This document shows, piece by piece, positions 16,148 to 24,871 of a stretch of DNA of 26,373 bases. Position 1 is the stretch's first letter; every line of letters begins with the position of its first letter. The translations under genes and the position numbers were made by a program. The DNA is from an uncultured Collinsella sp. (GTDB lineage Bacteria; Actinomycetota; Coriobacteriia; Coriobacteriales; Coriobacteriaceae), in contig UQMW01000030.1 of the NCBI GenBank assembly GCA_900542275.1, positions 1-26,373 on the forward strand, read 5' to 3'. The notes beneath the pieces were generated by a model that did not search any database, was not told the DNA's origin, and worked only from the letters and a program-made list of their open reading frames with translations.

Positions 16148-17425
16148 ATGTCCACTAAGTATGCAATCGTTGGCGGCAAGCTCATCGACGGTACCGGTGC
16201 CGAGCCGGTCGAGAACTCCCTCGTTCTCGTCGACGACAACGGCAAGATCGAGTACGCCGGCGCCATGCAGGACCTTCCCGAGGGCGTTGAGGTCATCGAC
16301 GCCGCCGGCAAGACCGTCCTTCCCGGCCTGATCGACACTCACCTGCACTTCTCGGGCAACCTGACCGACGATGACACCGACTGGGTCATGCAGCCGCTCC
16401 TCGAGAAGCAGGCCGTCGCCGTTAAGCAGGCCTACGACTGCCTCACCCACGGTCTCACCACCGTCTGCGAGATCGGCCGCTTTGGTATCCAGATCCGCGA
16501 CTGCATCGACAAGGGCGTCTTCAAGGGCCCGCGCGTTCTGGCCACAGGCCTCGGCTTCTGCCGCGTTGCCGGCCATGGTGATTCTCATCACTGCAGCCAG
16601 GAGCTCAACAAGGAATCGCACCCCTGGGGCGATCAGGTCGACGGTCCTTGGGATCTGCGTAAGGCCGTCCGTCGTCGCCTGCGCGAGAACCCCGATGCCA
16701 TCAAGATCTGGGCTACCGGTGGCGGCATCTGGCGCTGGGACTCCGGCCGCGACCAGCACTACTGCTCCGAGGAGATCCAGGCCGTGGTCGAAGAGGCCAA
16801 GATGGTCGGCATCCCCGTGTGGAGCCACTGCTACAACAACCACGCCGCTGCCTACGATTCCGTTCGCTTTGGCTGCGAGCAGTTGATTCACGGCTTCGAT
16901 ATCGATGAGCGCACCATGGACCTCATGGCCGAGCAGGGCACCTTCTTCACCCCGACGATCGCCTTCCTGCCCACCTGGTACGCCACCTATCCGCCCGTCT
17001 ACGTCCCCGAGCTGCACGACAAGTACGAGGGCACCCTGGTCGAGAAGGAGCTGCAGCGCAACTACGACTGCCTGCGCGAGGCCAAGAAGCGCGGCGTCGT
17101 CATGACGATCGGCTCCGACTCCTTCTCCTTCGTCACCCCGTACGGCACCTGCTCCATCGAGGAGATGTACGAGTTCGTCGACAAGATCGGCTTCACCCCG
17201 GTCGAGACCATCACCTGTGCCACCCTCAACGGTGCCAAGATGTGCCACATCGAGGACGAGACCGGTTCCATCGAGGCCGGCAAGTGCGCCGACCTGCTGG
17301 TCGTCAACGGTGACGTCGCCGCCGACATCCACGTGCTCAACACCGACAACATGGACGTCATCATGAAGGACGGCTGGATTGTCGAGGCCGGCACCTTCGG
17401 CGAGGCAAACAAGTACAGCGCCTAA
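16148..17425 (+). CDS. Amidohydrolase-superfamily metal-dependent hydrolase
   Basis: The protein has 425 residues. The metal-binding pattern of the superfamily is complete: H65 and H67 (IDTHLHF), K186 (AIKIWATGG, candidate carboxylated lysine), H227 (VWSHCYN), H248 (LIHGFD) and D324 (IGSDSF), with the imidazolonepropionase-like C-terminus (ATLNGAKMCHIEDETGSIEAGKCADLLVVNGD). It resembles the branch containing imidazolonepropionase and Xaa-Pro or Xaa-Arg dipeptidases, so it probably cleaves an amide, a dipeptide or a cyclic amide in the cytoplasm. A strong AAGGAGG lies five to eleven bases before the ATG. Pairing with the amino acid permease suggests that it acts on the imported compound. Codon use is strongly biased. 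Confidence 0.9.
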   Translation: MSTKYAIVGGKLIDGTGAEPVENSLVLVDDNGKIEYAGAMQDLPEGVEVIDAAGKTVLPGLIDTHLHFSGNLTDDDTDWVMQPLLEKQAVAVKQAYDCLTHGLTTVCEIGRFGIQIRDCIDKGVFKGPRVLATGLGFCRVAGHGDSHHCSQELNKESHPWGDQVDGPWDLRKAVRRRLRENPDAIKIWATGGGIWRWDSGRDQHYCSEEIQAVVEEAKMVGIPVWSHCYNNHAAAYDSVRFGCEQLIHGFDIDERTMDLMAEQGTFFTPTIAFLPTWYATYPPVYVPELHDKYEGTLVEKELQRNYDCLREAKKRGVVMTIGSDSFSFVTPYGTCSIEEMYEFVDKIGFTPVETITCATLNGAKMCHIEDETGSIEAGKCADLLVVNGDVAADIHVLNTDNMDVIMKDGWIVEAGTFGEANKYSA

Positions 17426-17484
17426 GCTACCGTTCATCGATGGCTTGATGTAAAACACAGTATTTGATTGCATAATGCAATGGA

Positions 17485-17510
17485 GAGGGTCGCTTGCGGC
17501 CCTCTTTATT
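17485..17510 (+). terminator. Intrinsic terminator of the permease-amidohydrolase operon
   Basis: GAGGGTCG (17485-17492) pairs with CGGCCCTC (17497-17504) with one G-U pair around CTTG, followed by TTTATT. It lies 60 bp after the amidohydrolase stop and only 22 bp before the ribosome site of the sensor kinase. CATAAT (17471-17476) just upstream is a possible -10 for the kinase, which would place this hairpin in the kinase leader. Confidence 0.75.
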
Positions 17511-17543
17511 GCTATGGGGTGCGTCAGTAAGAAGGAGATGACG

Positions 17544-18929
17544 GTGGATCTCAATAGGCTGATTCTGGGCAAGAGCTACAACTCTACCAAGGTCTTTCGT
17601 ACCGCTCAGCATGTGGTTCAAGCCATCTTGCTCGGTATTGTCGTTCCGCTGCTTATCCTGCTGCTCATCTGGGATCTAACCGATAATCCCAATCCCGTTC
17701 CGGCCGTTGTCGTCATTGCCGGCTTGGTCATGCTGTGCTTCTTCTTCTCGTACGTCTTTGTCGTTCCCGACGACCTCACATCGAGCGCTACCGACCGTAC
17801 GCTCGCCATCGCGTCGAAAATATTCGCCTACACGTCGCGCGGCCTTACGCCCGAAGCTGCCCTGGGCGCCTCTAAGATCATCCTGTCCGAAACTATCGCC
17901 TCTGCCATCTGCTTTACCGACGGCAAGCAGGTGTTGGCAAGCTGGGGCGAGGACTCGGCAAAATGCCCCGCGGGCACCCCGGTGGTGCTGCGGACCACGC
18001 TCAATGTGATCAACAGCGGTGAGCAAAGCGTGTTCTCGCGCGATGCCTCGACCGAGACGGGTGGCTACTTTCCGCGCCTGCGCGCCGGTATTGTCGCACC
18101 GCTTACCGTGCGCGGGCATTGCGTGGGCACGCTCGAGCTGTATTATCCCCGTCTGAGCAGCATCGATATGCGCCAGACGGCGCTTGCCTCGGGCTTTGCC
18201 GACCTCATTTCCACGCAGCTTGCAAGCTTTGAGCTCGAGCGCCAGGACGAGCTTACGGCCCGCGTGGAGCTGCGCGCCTTGCAATCGCAGGTCGATCCTC
18301 ATTTTCTATTCAATACCATTAGCATGATCGTGTCGCTCGTTCGAACCGAGCCCGACAAGGCGCGATCGCTGCTGATCGACTTCTCCAACTACTATCGTCA
18401 GACGCTTTCTGATTCCGATACGCTCACCACGCTCGAGCACGAGGTGGAACAGGGCACTCGCTATATCAATCTTATGCAGGCTCGTTATGGCGACGGCCGT
18501 CTGCGCGTCTCGGTCGATATCGACTTTGAGGTGCGCGATTGCATGGTGCCGCCGTTTATCTTGCAGCCGTTGCTCGAAAACTGCATCAAGCACGCGCAGC
18601 GCGAGACCGAGCCGCTTTCTATTCATGTTAGGGCTTTCGAGACCGATGACGGTTTGGAGATCATCGTCGAGGACGATGGCATCGGTATGAGCGAAGAGGT
18701 CTGCGCGCATCTGTTTGAGCAACATCGCCGAGAGGAACCCGAGAGCATTACCGCCGACGGCTCCGTCAAGCGAGGTTGCGGCCTGGCGCTCTTCAACGTG
18801 CTTCAGCGCATCCATTTCTTTTACGGAGAAGATTCCGGCATGCGCGTGAAGTCCCAGGAGGGCGTGGGAACGCAGGTCATCGTCGAGCTGAACGGCGAGC
18901 CGCATGAGCCCGCGCCGTTGACGGCGTAG
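17544..18929 (+). CDS. LytS-type sensor histidine kinase (first pair)
   Basis: This 461-residue kinase has two hydrophobic segments (about 25-44 and 52-74), a GAF-like middle region (about 85-215) and a His_kinase domain with phospho-acceptor H253 in DPHFLFN. ATP-binding motifs follow: LQPLLENCIKHA (N box), EDDGIGM (G1) and GCGLALFNV (G2). GTG at 17544 is chosen because AAGGAG ends six bases before it; the ATG at 17538 directly abuts that site, and a frame starting at 17475 would cross the terminator hairpin. It is followed after 38 bp by its LytTR regulator. The ligand is unknown; the short membrane part suggests sensing at the membrane or in the cytoplasm. Confidence 0.88.
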   Translation: MDLNRLILGKSYNSTKVFRTAQHVVQAILLGIVVPLLILLLIWDLTDNPNPVPAVVVIAGLVMLCFFFSYVFVVPDDLTSSATDRTLAIASKIFAYTSRGLTPEAALGASKIILSETIASAICFTDGKQVLASWGEDSAKCPAGTPVVLRTTLNVINSGEQSVFSRDASTETGGYFPRLRAGIVAPLTVRGHCVGTLELYYPRLSSIDMRQTALASGFADLISTQLASFELERQDELTARVELRALQSQVDPHFLFNTISMIVSLVRTEPDKARSLLIDFSNYYRQTLSDSDTLTTLEHEVEQGTRYINLMQARYGDGRLRVSVDIDFEVRDCMVPPFILQPLLENCIKHAQRETEPLSIHVRAFETDDGLEIIVEDDGIGMSEEVCAHLFEQHRREEPESITADGSVKRGCGLALFNVLQRIHFFYGEDSGMRVKSQEGVGTQVIVELNGEPHEPAPLTA

Positions 18930-18967
18930 CACGCGGTTGGATTGAGAGAAAAAGAGGGGAAGCACAT

Positions 18968-19702
18968 ATGTCCGAAGGCTGGAACATCTTGGTGGTTGAT
19001 GACGAACCTCCCATTAGGGCTGAGCTACGCTATCTGTTGGAAAAGGATACGCGTGTGGGCCAGATTGTCGAGGCGGGCAATGTCACCGAAGCCGTAGAGT
19101 CGATTCTGTCGAACAAGCCCGACGTGCTGTTTTTAGACATTACCATGCCCGGTCGCTCGGGAATTGAGCTTGCCGAGACGCTGCAGAACCTAAAGACACC
19201 GCCGGTGGTTGTGTTTGTGACGGCGTTTGCCGAGTATGCGGCTGATGCCTATAACCTCGATGCCGTCGATTATGTCGTCAAGCCGGTTGAGGACGCACGC
19301 CTGTCAAAGGCACTCGACAAGATCGAGGCGGCCTTGGGTGTCCGTCGTGTTATCCACGCTCCGCGCCAGCCTTTGCGTCTGACGGTGGACCGCGGGGGCA
19401 AAAAGGTGTTCATTCCCGCCGCAGACGTCTGCTACTTTGAGGCGCGCGCCGATTTTTGCAACGCCATCTGCGCCGAGGGAACGTACCTGATCAATGAGTC
19501 GATCTCTTCGCTCGAGCGTCGCTTGGATTCCGAGGGCTTTATTCGCGTTCATCGCAGCTACCTGGTCAATTTGGAAGACGTGCACAATGTTGAGATTGGC
19601 TCCACGGGGCTGATGGAGCTTAGGCTCGACCGCGTGAGCTCGACGGTGCCCGTGTCCCGCCGTCGCGCTGCCGAGGTTAAAGCACACTTGGGGCTTGCGT
19701 AG
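18968..19702 (+). CDS. LytTR-family response regulator (first pair)
   Basis: This 244-residue regulator has receiver residues D11, D12 and phospho-acceptor D57 (DVLFLDITMPG), with T85 and K105 (VVKPVED) conserved. Residues about 140-244 form a LytTR DNA-binding domain (GGKKVFIPAADVCYFEA, then FIRVHRSYLVNLEDV). GAGGGGA lies seven to thirteen bases before the ATG. It is 38 bp after the sensor kinase and is surely its partner. It is clearly paralogous to the regulator at 24872-25588. Confidence 0.95.
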   Translation: MSEGWNILVVDDEPPIRAELRYLLEKDTRVGQIVEAGNVTEAVESILSNKPDVLFLDITMPGRSGIELAETLQNLKTPPVVVFVTAFAEYAADAYNLDAVDYVVKPVEDARLSKALDKIEAALGVRRVIHAPRQPLRLTVDRGGKKVFIPAADVCYFEARADFCNAICAEGTYLINESISSLERRLDSEGFIRVHRSYLVNLEDVHNVEIGSTGLMELRLDRVSSTVPVSRRRAAEVKAHLGLA

Positions 19703-19753
19703 ACGGTCTGCGTGCTGTCGTTTACCATCGCAGGTTTGGCATGGGCGCGCGGT

Positions 19754-19762
19754 GGGCATAAT
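19754..19762 (+). promoter_or_regulatory. Candidate promoter -10 of the phospholipase C-like gene
   Basis: GGGCATAAT (CATAAT, 19757-19762) is preceded by GGG as in the other candidate promoters; TTTGGC 16 bases upstream is a possible -35. It is 33 bp before the start codon at 19795. Confidence 0.45.
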
Positions 19763-19794
19763 GGGTGGCATCGAATGAAATCGAAAGGATCATT

Positions 19795-20739
19795 ATGCCC
19801 GCGCTTATCACCCATCATCTGTTTGGCGAGGAAAGCATCGACCGTCTTCCGCAGGGCGTCATAACGTCCGATGAAGAGCGCATTGCCTTTATCTTGGGCA
19901 ACCAAGGCCCCGACCCGTTTTTCTTTCACATTCTGACACCGCGTGTTTCCGACTGCACGCTGCTGGCGCAGGTCATGCATCGGTCGCGCATGTCTCGCCA
20001 GTTCGCGTGCCTGCGCGACGGCGTGTCGCATCTGCTGCCGCGCGACGCCAGCTTGGGTCGTGCCTTTGCGCTGGGCCTGCTGTCTCATTACGTGCTCGAC
20101 CGCAACGCCCACCCCTTTGTCTATGAGCAGCAGTTTGGCATCGTGGAGTCCGATTCAGAGCTTGAGGATTCGAGCAGTCAGGTCCATGCCGTGATCGAGA
20201 GCGACCTGGATGTGCTGATGCTGCAGCTTAAACGCGATGGCGCTACGGTTGACGATTACCCGCCGGCGGGCGAGATCGTCACCACCGATCGCATCAATCG
20301 CGTGGCCGGCGTGCTGGTGAGCTATGTTGCCGGACGCGTGTACGGCATTGACATTCCGGCGGGGGAGTACGGTGCTGCCGTTGCCAATATGCAGCGACTT
20401 TACCGCGCGATTGAGCCGGCCGGCTCCGCAAAGACGCGCGCGATCTCGCTGGTTGAGGGCTTGGTGCACGACTACTCGCTGCTCGACGGCCTTGCCCATC
20501 GCGTGACGACGGAGCTGCCCGAGCGCACCGGTAACCTGGGCCATCTGACATGGAAGAATCCCTTTACCGACGAGGTCTCGAACGAGAGTTTCCCCGAGGT
20601 TTTTGATCGTGCGCTGGTCGATTACGAATGCACGGTCGCACGTTTTATCGAGACCGGTGACATGGATGCCGTTACCAGTCACGTCAACTACAGCGGTCGC
20701 GTGCTCAATGCCGATGAGGAGTTCGACCGCGAGGAATAG
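19795..20739 (+). CDS. Zinc-dependent phospholipase C-like protein
   Basis: This 314-residue protein matches the zinc-dependent phospholipase C family by its ligand motifs: HHLFG (7-11), GNQGPDPFFF (35-44, D40), LSHYVLDRNAHPF (96-108, H98, D102, H106) and HAVIESDLD (131-139, H131 and E135). No signal peptide is present, unlike secreted clostridial toxins, so the protein is probably cytoplasmic, and its substrate need not be phospholipid. The start at 19795 (MPALITHHLFG) follows AAAGGAT; an in-frame ATG at 19765 would add a non-homologous extension. No terminator separates it from the LytTR regulator, but it has its own promoter candidate. Confidence 0.88.
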   Translation: MPALITHHLFGEESIDRLPQGVITSDEERIAFILGNQGPDPFFFHILTPRVSDCTLLAQVMHRSRMSRQFACLRDGVSHLLPRDASLGRAFALGLLSHYVLDRNAHPFVYEQQFGIVESDSELEDSSSQVHAVIESDLDVLMLQLKRDGATVDDYPPAGEIVTTDRINRVAGVLVSYVAGRVYGIDIPAGEYGAAVANMQRLYRAIEPAGSAKTRAISLVEGLVHDYSLLDGLAHRVTTELPERTGNLGHLTWKNPFTDEVSNESFPEVFDRALVDYECTVARFIETGDMDAVTSHVNYSGRVLNADEEFDREE

Positions 20740-20789
20740 GGCCCGTGAGTGCCCCTTTGCCGAATCCTTACCGGCGGTTCTGGACAATT

Positions 20790-20799
20790 GGGGTACGAT
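20790..20799 (+). promoter_or_regulatory. Candidate promoter -10 of the UMF1 transporter gene
   Basis: GGGGTACGAT-type sequence (TACGAT at 20794-20799) lies 41 bp before the start codon. The four preceding bases are G-rich, as elsewhere in the window. No clear -35. Confidence 0.45.
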
Positions 20800-20840
20800 G
20801 AACTAACTGCATATCGGGCGAATACGAAGGGTCCCTGTCC

Positions 20841-22100
20841 ATGAAATACACCAAGCTCGAGCGTAACTGGGTTATGTACGATGTGGGCAATTCGGCCCTC
20901 GTGCTGCTCAATACCTCGGTGGTGCCCATTTACTTTAACGCCATCAATACCGGCGCTTCCTCGGCTGACCTGGTGGTCGCCTGGGGCAATGCGCAGACGA
21001 TCGCCTCGCTGGTCATCGCCATGCTCATGCCCATTCTGGGCGCACTTGCCGACTACGCCGGCAACAAGATCAAGTTCTTCTTGGGCTTCTTCCTCACGGG
21101 CCTGGTGCTTTGCCTGGCGCAGGCTATCCCAATGTCCGCCATGGCATTTTTGACCGTGTACGTGCTGTGCACCATCGGACTTAACTCTTCTATGACGTTC
21201 TACGACGCCATGCTGCCCGACATTACCACCGACGAGCGCATGGACGCCGTGTCCAGCTCGGGCTATGCCTGGGGCTACATCGGTTCCACCGTGCCGTTCG
21301 TCATCTGCCTGGCGCTCATCATGGGTGGCCCCGCTCTTGGCGTCCCCACCATGCTGGCAACGCGTCTGTCGTTTATCATCACTGGTGCCTGGTGGCTCAT
21401 CTTTACCTTGCCGCTCATTCGCACCTATAAGCAAAAGTACGGTCGCGAGCGCGGTCCCGAGGACACCATCGGCCACATCGTGGGCGGTGTGTTCTCCGAG
21501 GTCGGACACACCATGCGCGAGATCGCCCACAACAAGACCGTGCTGGTCTACATGATCGCGTTCTTCTTCTATATCGACGGTGTGCACACGGTTATTTCCA
21601 TGGCCACCAGTTACGGATCGGCCTTGGGCATCGATTCGACGCAGCTGGTCCTGGCGCTGCTCGTCACGCAGTTCGTGGCCTTTCCGTCCGCCATCATCTA
21701 CGGTAAGCTCGCCGGACGCGTGGGCACGCTCAACATGATCTTGGTGGCAGTCGCCGCCTATATGGGCATCGTGCTCTTTGCCGCGTTCTTCTTAAAGACC
21801 GCCTTTGAGTTTTGGGTGCTTGCCATTTTGGTCGGCCTGTTCCAGGGCGGCGTGCAGGCGCTCAGCCGTAGCTACTTTGGCCGCATTATCCCCAAGGAAA
21901 AGTCCAACGAGTACTACGGCTTCTTTGACATCTTTGGCCGCTATGCAAGCGTTATGGGCACCTTCCTGGTGTCGGTCGTCACCTCGCTGACCGGCAACCC
22001 GTCGCTGGGCGTCCTTTCCATTGGTGTGCTGCTGGTCGTTGGCTTTATGCTGCTGGTCCGCCTGTCCCGCATGACTCGGGCGGCAGAGCATGCCGCATAG
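20841..22100 (+). CDS. Major facilitator superfamily transporter, UMF1/Atg22-like
   Basis: This 419-residue protein has about 12 hydrophobic segments. The N-terminus (MKYTKLERNWVMYDVGNSA) contains the W-x-x-YDxGNSA pattern of the UMF1 (unknown major facilitator 1) family, related to yeast Atg22. The middle holds a charged loop (about 195-220: RTYKQKYGRERGPEDT) between halves, and the second half contains LFQGGVQALSRSYFGRIIPKEKSNEYYGFFD, another family block. The substrate is unknown; Atg22 exports amino acids. AAGGGT lies about nine bases before the ATG. It is likely monocistronic. Confidence 0.9.
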   Translation: MKYTKLERNWVMYDVGNSALVLLNTSVVPIYFNAINTGASSADLVVAWGNAQTIASLVIAMLMPILGALADYAGNKIKFFLGFFLTGLVLCLAQAIPMSAMAFLTVYVLCTIGLNSSMTFYDAMLPDITTDERMDAVSSSGYAWGYIGSTVPFVICLALIMGGPALGVPTMLATRLSFIITGAWWLIFTLPLIRTYKQKYGRERGPEDTIGHIVGGVFSEVGHTMREIAHNKTVLVYMIAFFFYIDGVHTVISMATSYGSALGIDSTQLVLALLVTQFVAFPSAIIYGKLAGRVGTLNMILVAVAAYMGIVLFAAFFLKTAFEFWVLAILVGLFQGGVQALSRSYFGRIIPKEKSNEYYGFFDIFGRYASVMGTFLVSVVTSLTGNPSLGVLSIGVLLVVGFMLLVRLSRMTRAAEHAA

Positions 22101-22156
22101 GAGCGAGCGGCTATTGTGCCTGTCCACGGTACTCTTTTGGGGTTATCCGCAATAAA

Positions 22157-22177
22157 CATTGCGACTTGCGAGCAATG
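22157..22177. repeat. Inverted repeat upstream of the glycosyltransferase promoter
   Basis: CATTGC (22157-22162) and GCAATG (22172-22177) are perfect arms spaced nine bases, ending 15 bp before the candidate -10 at 22193. This is a position suited to an activator or repressor of the glycosyltransferase-sensor operon. Confidence 0.35.
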
Positions 22178-22189
22178 ATTTGCCCAAGT

Positions 22190-22198
22190 GGGTATGAT
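22190..22198 (+). promoter_or_regulatory. Candidate promoter -10 of the glycosyltransferase-sensor operon
   Basis: GGGTATGAT (TATGAT, 22193-22198) has the G-preceded form. Transcription would begin a few bases before the terminator-like hairpin at 22215. Confidence 0.5.
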
Positions 22199-22214
22199 GG
22201 AATCAGCTAGGTCG

Positions 22215-22250
22215 CGGGGCGTCGCCTGTGTTTGGCGGCGTCCCGTTTTT
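22215..22250 (+). terminator. Strong intrinsic terminator-like hairpin in front of the glycosyltransferase
   Basis: CGGGGCGTCGCC (22215-22226) pairs along all 12 positions with GGCGGCGTCCCG (22234-22245), using two G-U pairs, around a seven-base loop, followed by TTTTT. It may end the transporter transcript, but it lies between a candidate -10 and the GGAGGG ribosome site (22260-22265) and so could work as an attenuator. Confidence 0.75.
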
Positions 22251-22271
22251 GTGTTGCAGGGAGGGTAAGGC

Positions 22272-23459
22272 ATGAACGCCACGGTCGTGATTCCAACGTA
22301 TTGGGCGGGCGATGACGCTTGCGCAAACGCCCCTGGCACCTATGATCATTCGACGCGACTCAACGCCGACAATCCCGAACTCGACCGCTGCCTGGCCTCG
22401 CTTGAGCAGGTACGTGACATCCCGCGCATCATCCTTTTGGTGGTCTGTCCCGTTTCTGCCACAGCCGATGTGTCGCTGCGCGTGCGCGAGATTGTCGACG
22501 CGCATCCCACGCTCAAGGTCACCGTTGTCACCAACACCCAGGCCTCGCGCATCGCAGACCGGGTTGCTCAGATCGCGCCCAAGGGTTCGGGCGAGTGCGT
22601 GAGCCTGCGAGGCTACGGTGCCATCCGCAACATGGGGCTAGCCTGTGCCGCTGTGCTGGGGCATGACGCGGTTATCTTTTTGGATGACGATGAGACTGTC
22701 ATCGACGCCGACTTTATGAAGCGCGCGACCTATGCGTTGGGGCAGCAGACGCGTCAGGGCTTGCCGATCTTGGTCAAGAGCGGCTATTTCTACGATCGCG
22801 ACGGCTCGCCGCTGGCTCCCACGGACAAGGCGGGCATCTGCCATCGTTGGTGGACCAAGCGCATCGAGTTCAACCGTTGGATGAAAAAGGCGCTCTCGGG
22901 CACCCGCATCTCGCGCTCCAACTACGTGTGCGGCGGCCTGATGGCCCTGCACGCCCGCGCCTTTACGCGTGTGGCCTTTGACCCGTTTATCACCCGCGGC
23001 GAGGACTTGGATTACCTCTTTAACATGCGCATGTTTGGCTACGACGTGTGGTTCGATAACGAGTGGACCGTGCGCCATCTGCCTCCGGAGTCCGAAAAGC
23101 GCTCACCGCGCTTTATGCAGGATGTATACCGTTGGTACTACGAACGGGCCAAGTTGACATTCGCCGCGCATCAAAAGGAGCTCATTCCCGTTACGGCGGC
23201 ATCACTCATGCCCTACCCGGGCCCGTGGATTTCGCGCGAGCTCGACGACCGCGTGCGCAAGACCGCTATGGTCCGCAGCGTGTTTACCCGCGAGCATGAG
23301 GGCTACCTGCGCATTTGGCGCCATGGTATCGGCGAGGCAAAGGCCTATGCGCGCCAAAACGCTGCAAGCTACCTGCGTTTCCAGAGCTTTTGGCCCAAGA
23401 TCATGGACGGGCTTTGGCGTGACGCACAACTGATCAGTATCCTGGAGGGGGCCGAATGA
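22272..23459 (+). CDS. GT2-like glycosyltransferase
   Basis: The protein has 395 residues. The N-terminus MNATVVIPTYWAG is the first beta-strand of a GT-A fold; the metal-binding DxD-type motif is LDDDE (137-141), and GEDLDYLFNMRMFGYDVWFD (243-262) supplies the acceptor-side ED motif of family 2 enzymes. There are no membrane segments, so it acts in the cytoplasm, perhaps on a surface polymer precursor. An insert NAPGTYDHSTRLNADN (19-34) follows the first strand. GGAGGG precedes the ATG by six bases. The stop overlaps the sensor-kinase start (ATGA at 23456-23459), so the two are translationally coupled. Donor and acceptor sugars are unknown. Confidence 0.82.
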   Translation: MNATVVIPTYWAGDDACANAPGTYDHSTRLNADNPELDRCLASLEQVRDIPRIILLVVCPVSATADVSLRVREIVDAHPTLKVTVVTNTQASRIADRVAQIAPKGSGECVSLRGYGAIRNMGLACAAVLGHDAVIFLDDDETVIDADFMKRATYALGQQTRQGLPILVKSGYFYDRDGSPLAPTDKAGICHRWWTKRIEFNRWMKKALSGTRISRSNYVCGGLMALHARAFTRVAFDPFITRGEDLDYLFNMRMFGYDVWFDNEWTVRHLPPESEKRSPRFMQDVYRWYYERAKLTFAAHQKELIPVTAASLMPYPGPWISRELDDRVRKTAMVRSVFTREHEGYLRIWRHGIGEAKAYARQNAASYLRFQSFWPKIMDGLWRDAQLISILEGAE

Positions 23460-24799
23460 TCGACCGCCGCGCCCAGCGCGATAGTTCAATATCAATCTTT
23501 CGCATCATTGCCGTTGCCTGCGCCATTTGCGTTCTGGTGTACTTTATTTTTGCCTTGGTGACCGGTATCGAGCCGATCGCCACGGTGATTGCCTGCGCGC
23601 TGCTGTGCATCTTTCTGTGCATCTTTATCTTTTTGACGCTCAATCCCGATTCGGTGCGCTCCCAGTACACCGAGGAGACGCTCTCGGTGGCCTCGGCCAT
23701 GCTCGAGGACATTAAGGGCGGTCTGACGCAGGAGTCGGCGCGTTTGGTGTGCCGGCGCATTTTGCCCGAGACGCGCGCCATGACGGTGGCCATCACCGAC
23801 GAGGGCAACGTGCTTGCCTGCGCGGGAGAGTTTGAGGAAAAACTGCTGCCAGATTCTCCCATCCACACGCTTGCCACACGCTACGTTATCGAACATGGCA
23901 TCGTGCAGTCGTTCAACCGTATGGTGGATGTCGTGGGCTCGGACGGCTCGCACAACCAAGTTCCCGCCGGCATTATTGCTCCCATCAAGGTGGGCGATCG
24001 TACCGTCGGCACGCTCAAGTTCTACTACAAGACCCCGCGCGCCGTCGACCGTACCCAGTATGCGCTTGCCTCGGGCTTTGCCGAGATCTTGTCCACGCAG
24101 CTCGCCATCCACGAGCTCGAGGTGCAAAAGGAACTCACGGCGCGCGCCGAGGTGCGTGCGCTGCAGGCGCAGATTAACCCGCACTTCCTGTTCAACACGC
24201 TGAACACCATTGCATCGTTTACGCGCACCGACCCGCTGCGGGCCCGCGAACTGCTTCGTGAGTTCTCATCGTTCTATCGTGCCACGCTCGACAACTCGGG
24301 ATCGCTTATTCCGGTCTCGCGCGAGGTCGCACAGACCAAGCGCTACCTTACCTTTGAGAAGGCCCGCTTTGGCGAGGACCGCGTGCTTGCGACGTTCGAT
24401 GTGTCCGAGGACGTGGAAGATACGCTGGTGCCGGCGTTCGTGATCCAGCCGATTGTCGAGAACGCCGTACGTCATGGTATGGGCGATGACGACGCCCTGA
24501 GGATCGACGTGACCGTTCACCAAGACGGCGAAGATGCAATCTTGATTGCCGTGGCCGATAATGGCGTGGGCATGGATGAGGGTACCGCCGCCAGACTGTT
24601 TGACGAGCGCTCTGCCCGTCCCGACGCCAGCTCTCCCCAGGGTGGCGGCGCCGGTGTGGCCATGCACAATATTTCGGAGCGCATCCATCGCTTTTATGGG
24701 CCGCACTCCTATACGCGTGTCGAATCGGCGCCGGGCAAGGGCACCAAAGTGCTCCTTCATCTTGATTTGTCAGAGAGCATCTTTGACATTCAAGAGTAA
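23456..24799 (+). CDS. LytS-type sensor histidine kinase (second pair)
   Basis: This 447-residue kinase has two hydrophobic segments (about 13-36 and 40-62), a GAF-like region, and a His_kinase domain with H243 in NPHFLFNTLN. IQPIVENAVRHG, ADNGVGMD and GAGVAMHNI form the ATP-binding site. It is paralogous to the kinase at 17544: both carry ASGFA-x-x-x-STQLA followed by ELTAR-x-E-x-RALQ-x-Q before the acceptor histidine. The ribosome site GGAGGGGG lies inside the end of the glycosyltransferase gene, and the start overlaps its stop by ATGA. The regulator gene follows 72 bp downstream. Confidence 0.93.
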   Translation: MIDRRAQRDSSISIFRIIAVACAICVLVYFIFALVTGIEPIATVIACALLCIFLCIFIFLTLNPDSVRSQYTEETLSVASAMLEDIKGGLTQESARLVCRRILPETRAMTVAITDEGNVLACAGEFEEKLLPDSPIHTLATRYVIEHGIVQSFNRMVDVVGSDGSHNQVPAGIIAPIKVGDRTVGTLKFYYKTPRAVDRTQYALASGFAEILSTQLAIHELEVQKELTARAEVRALQAQINPHFLFNTLNTIASFTRTDPLRARELLREFSSFYRATLDNSGSLIPVSREVAQTKRYLTFEKARFGEDRVLATFDVSEDVEDTLVPAFVIQPIVENAVRHGMGDDDALRIDVTVHQDGEDAILIAVADNGVGMDEGTAARLFDERSARPDASSPQGGGAGVAMHNISERIHRFYGPHSYTRVESAPGKGTKVLLHLDLSESIFDIQE

Positions 24800-24871
24800 A
24801 ATAAAAGGCTACGGGCTCAACGTCATGCGACGGATGCCCGGCGTAGTTAGTTGACGAAAGGTTTTATCCCT

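Noticed and set aside
17429..17437. LytTR-type half site ACCGTTCAT before the first sensor kinase
   Set aside because: It fits the degenerate consensus, but no second copy stands 21-22 bp away as LytTR proteins require, and a single match is expected by chance every few kilobases.
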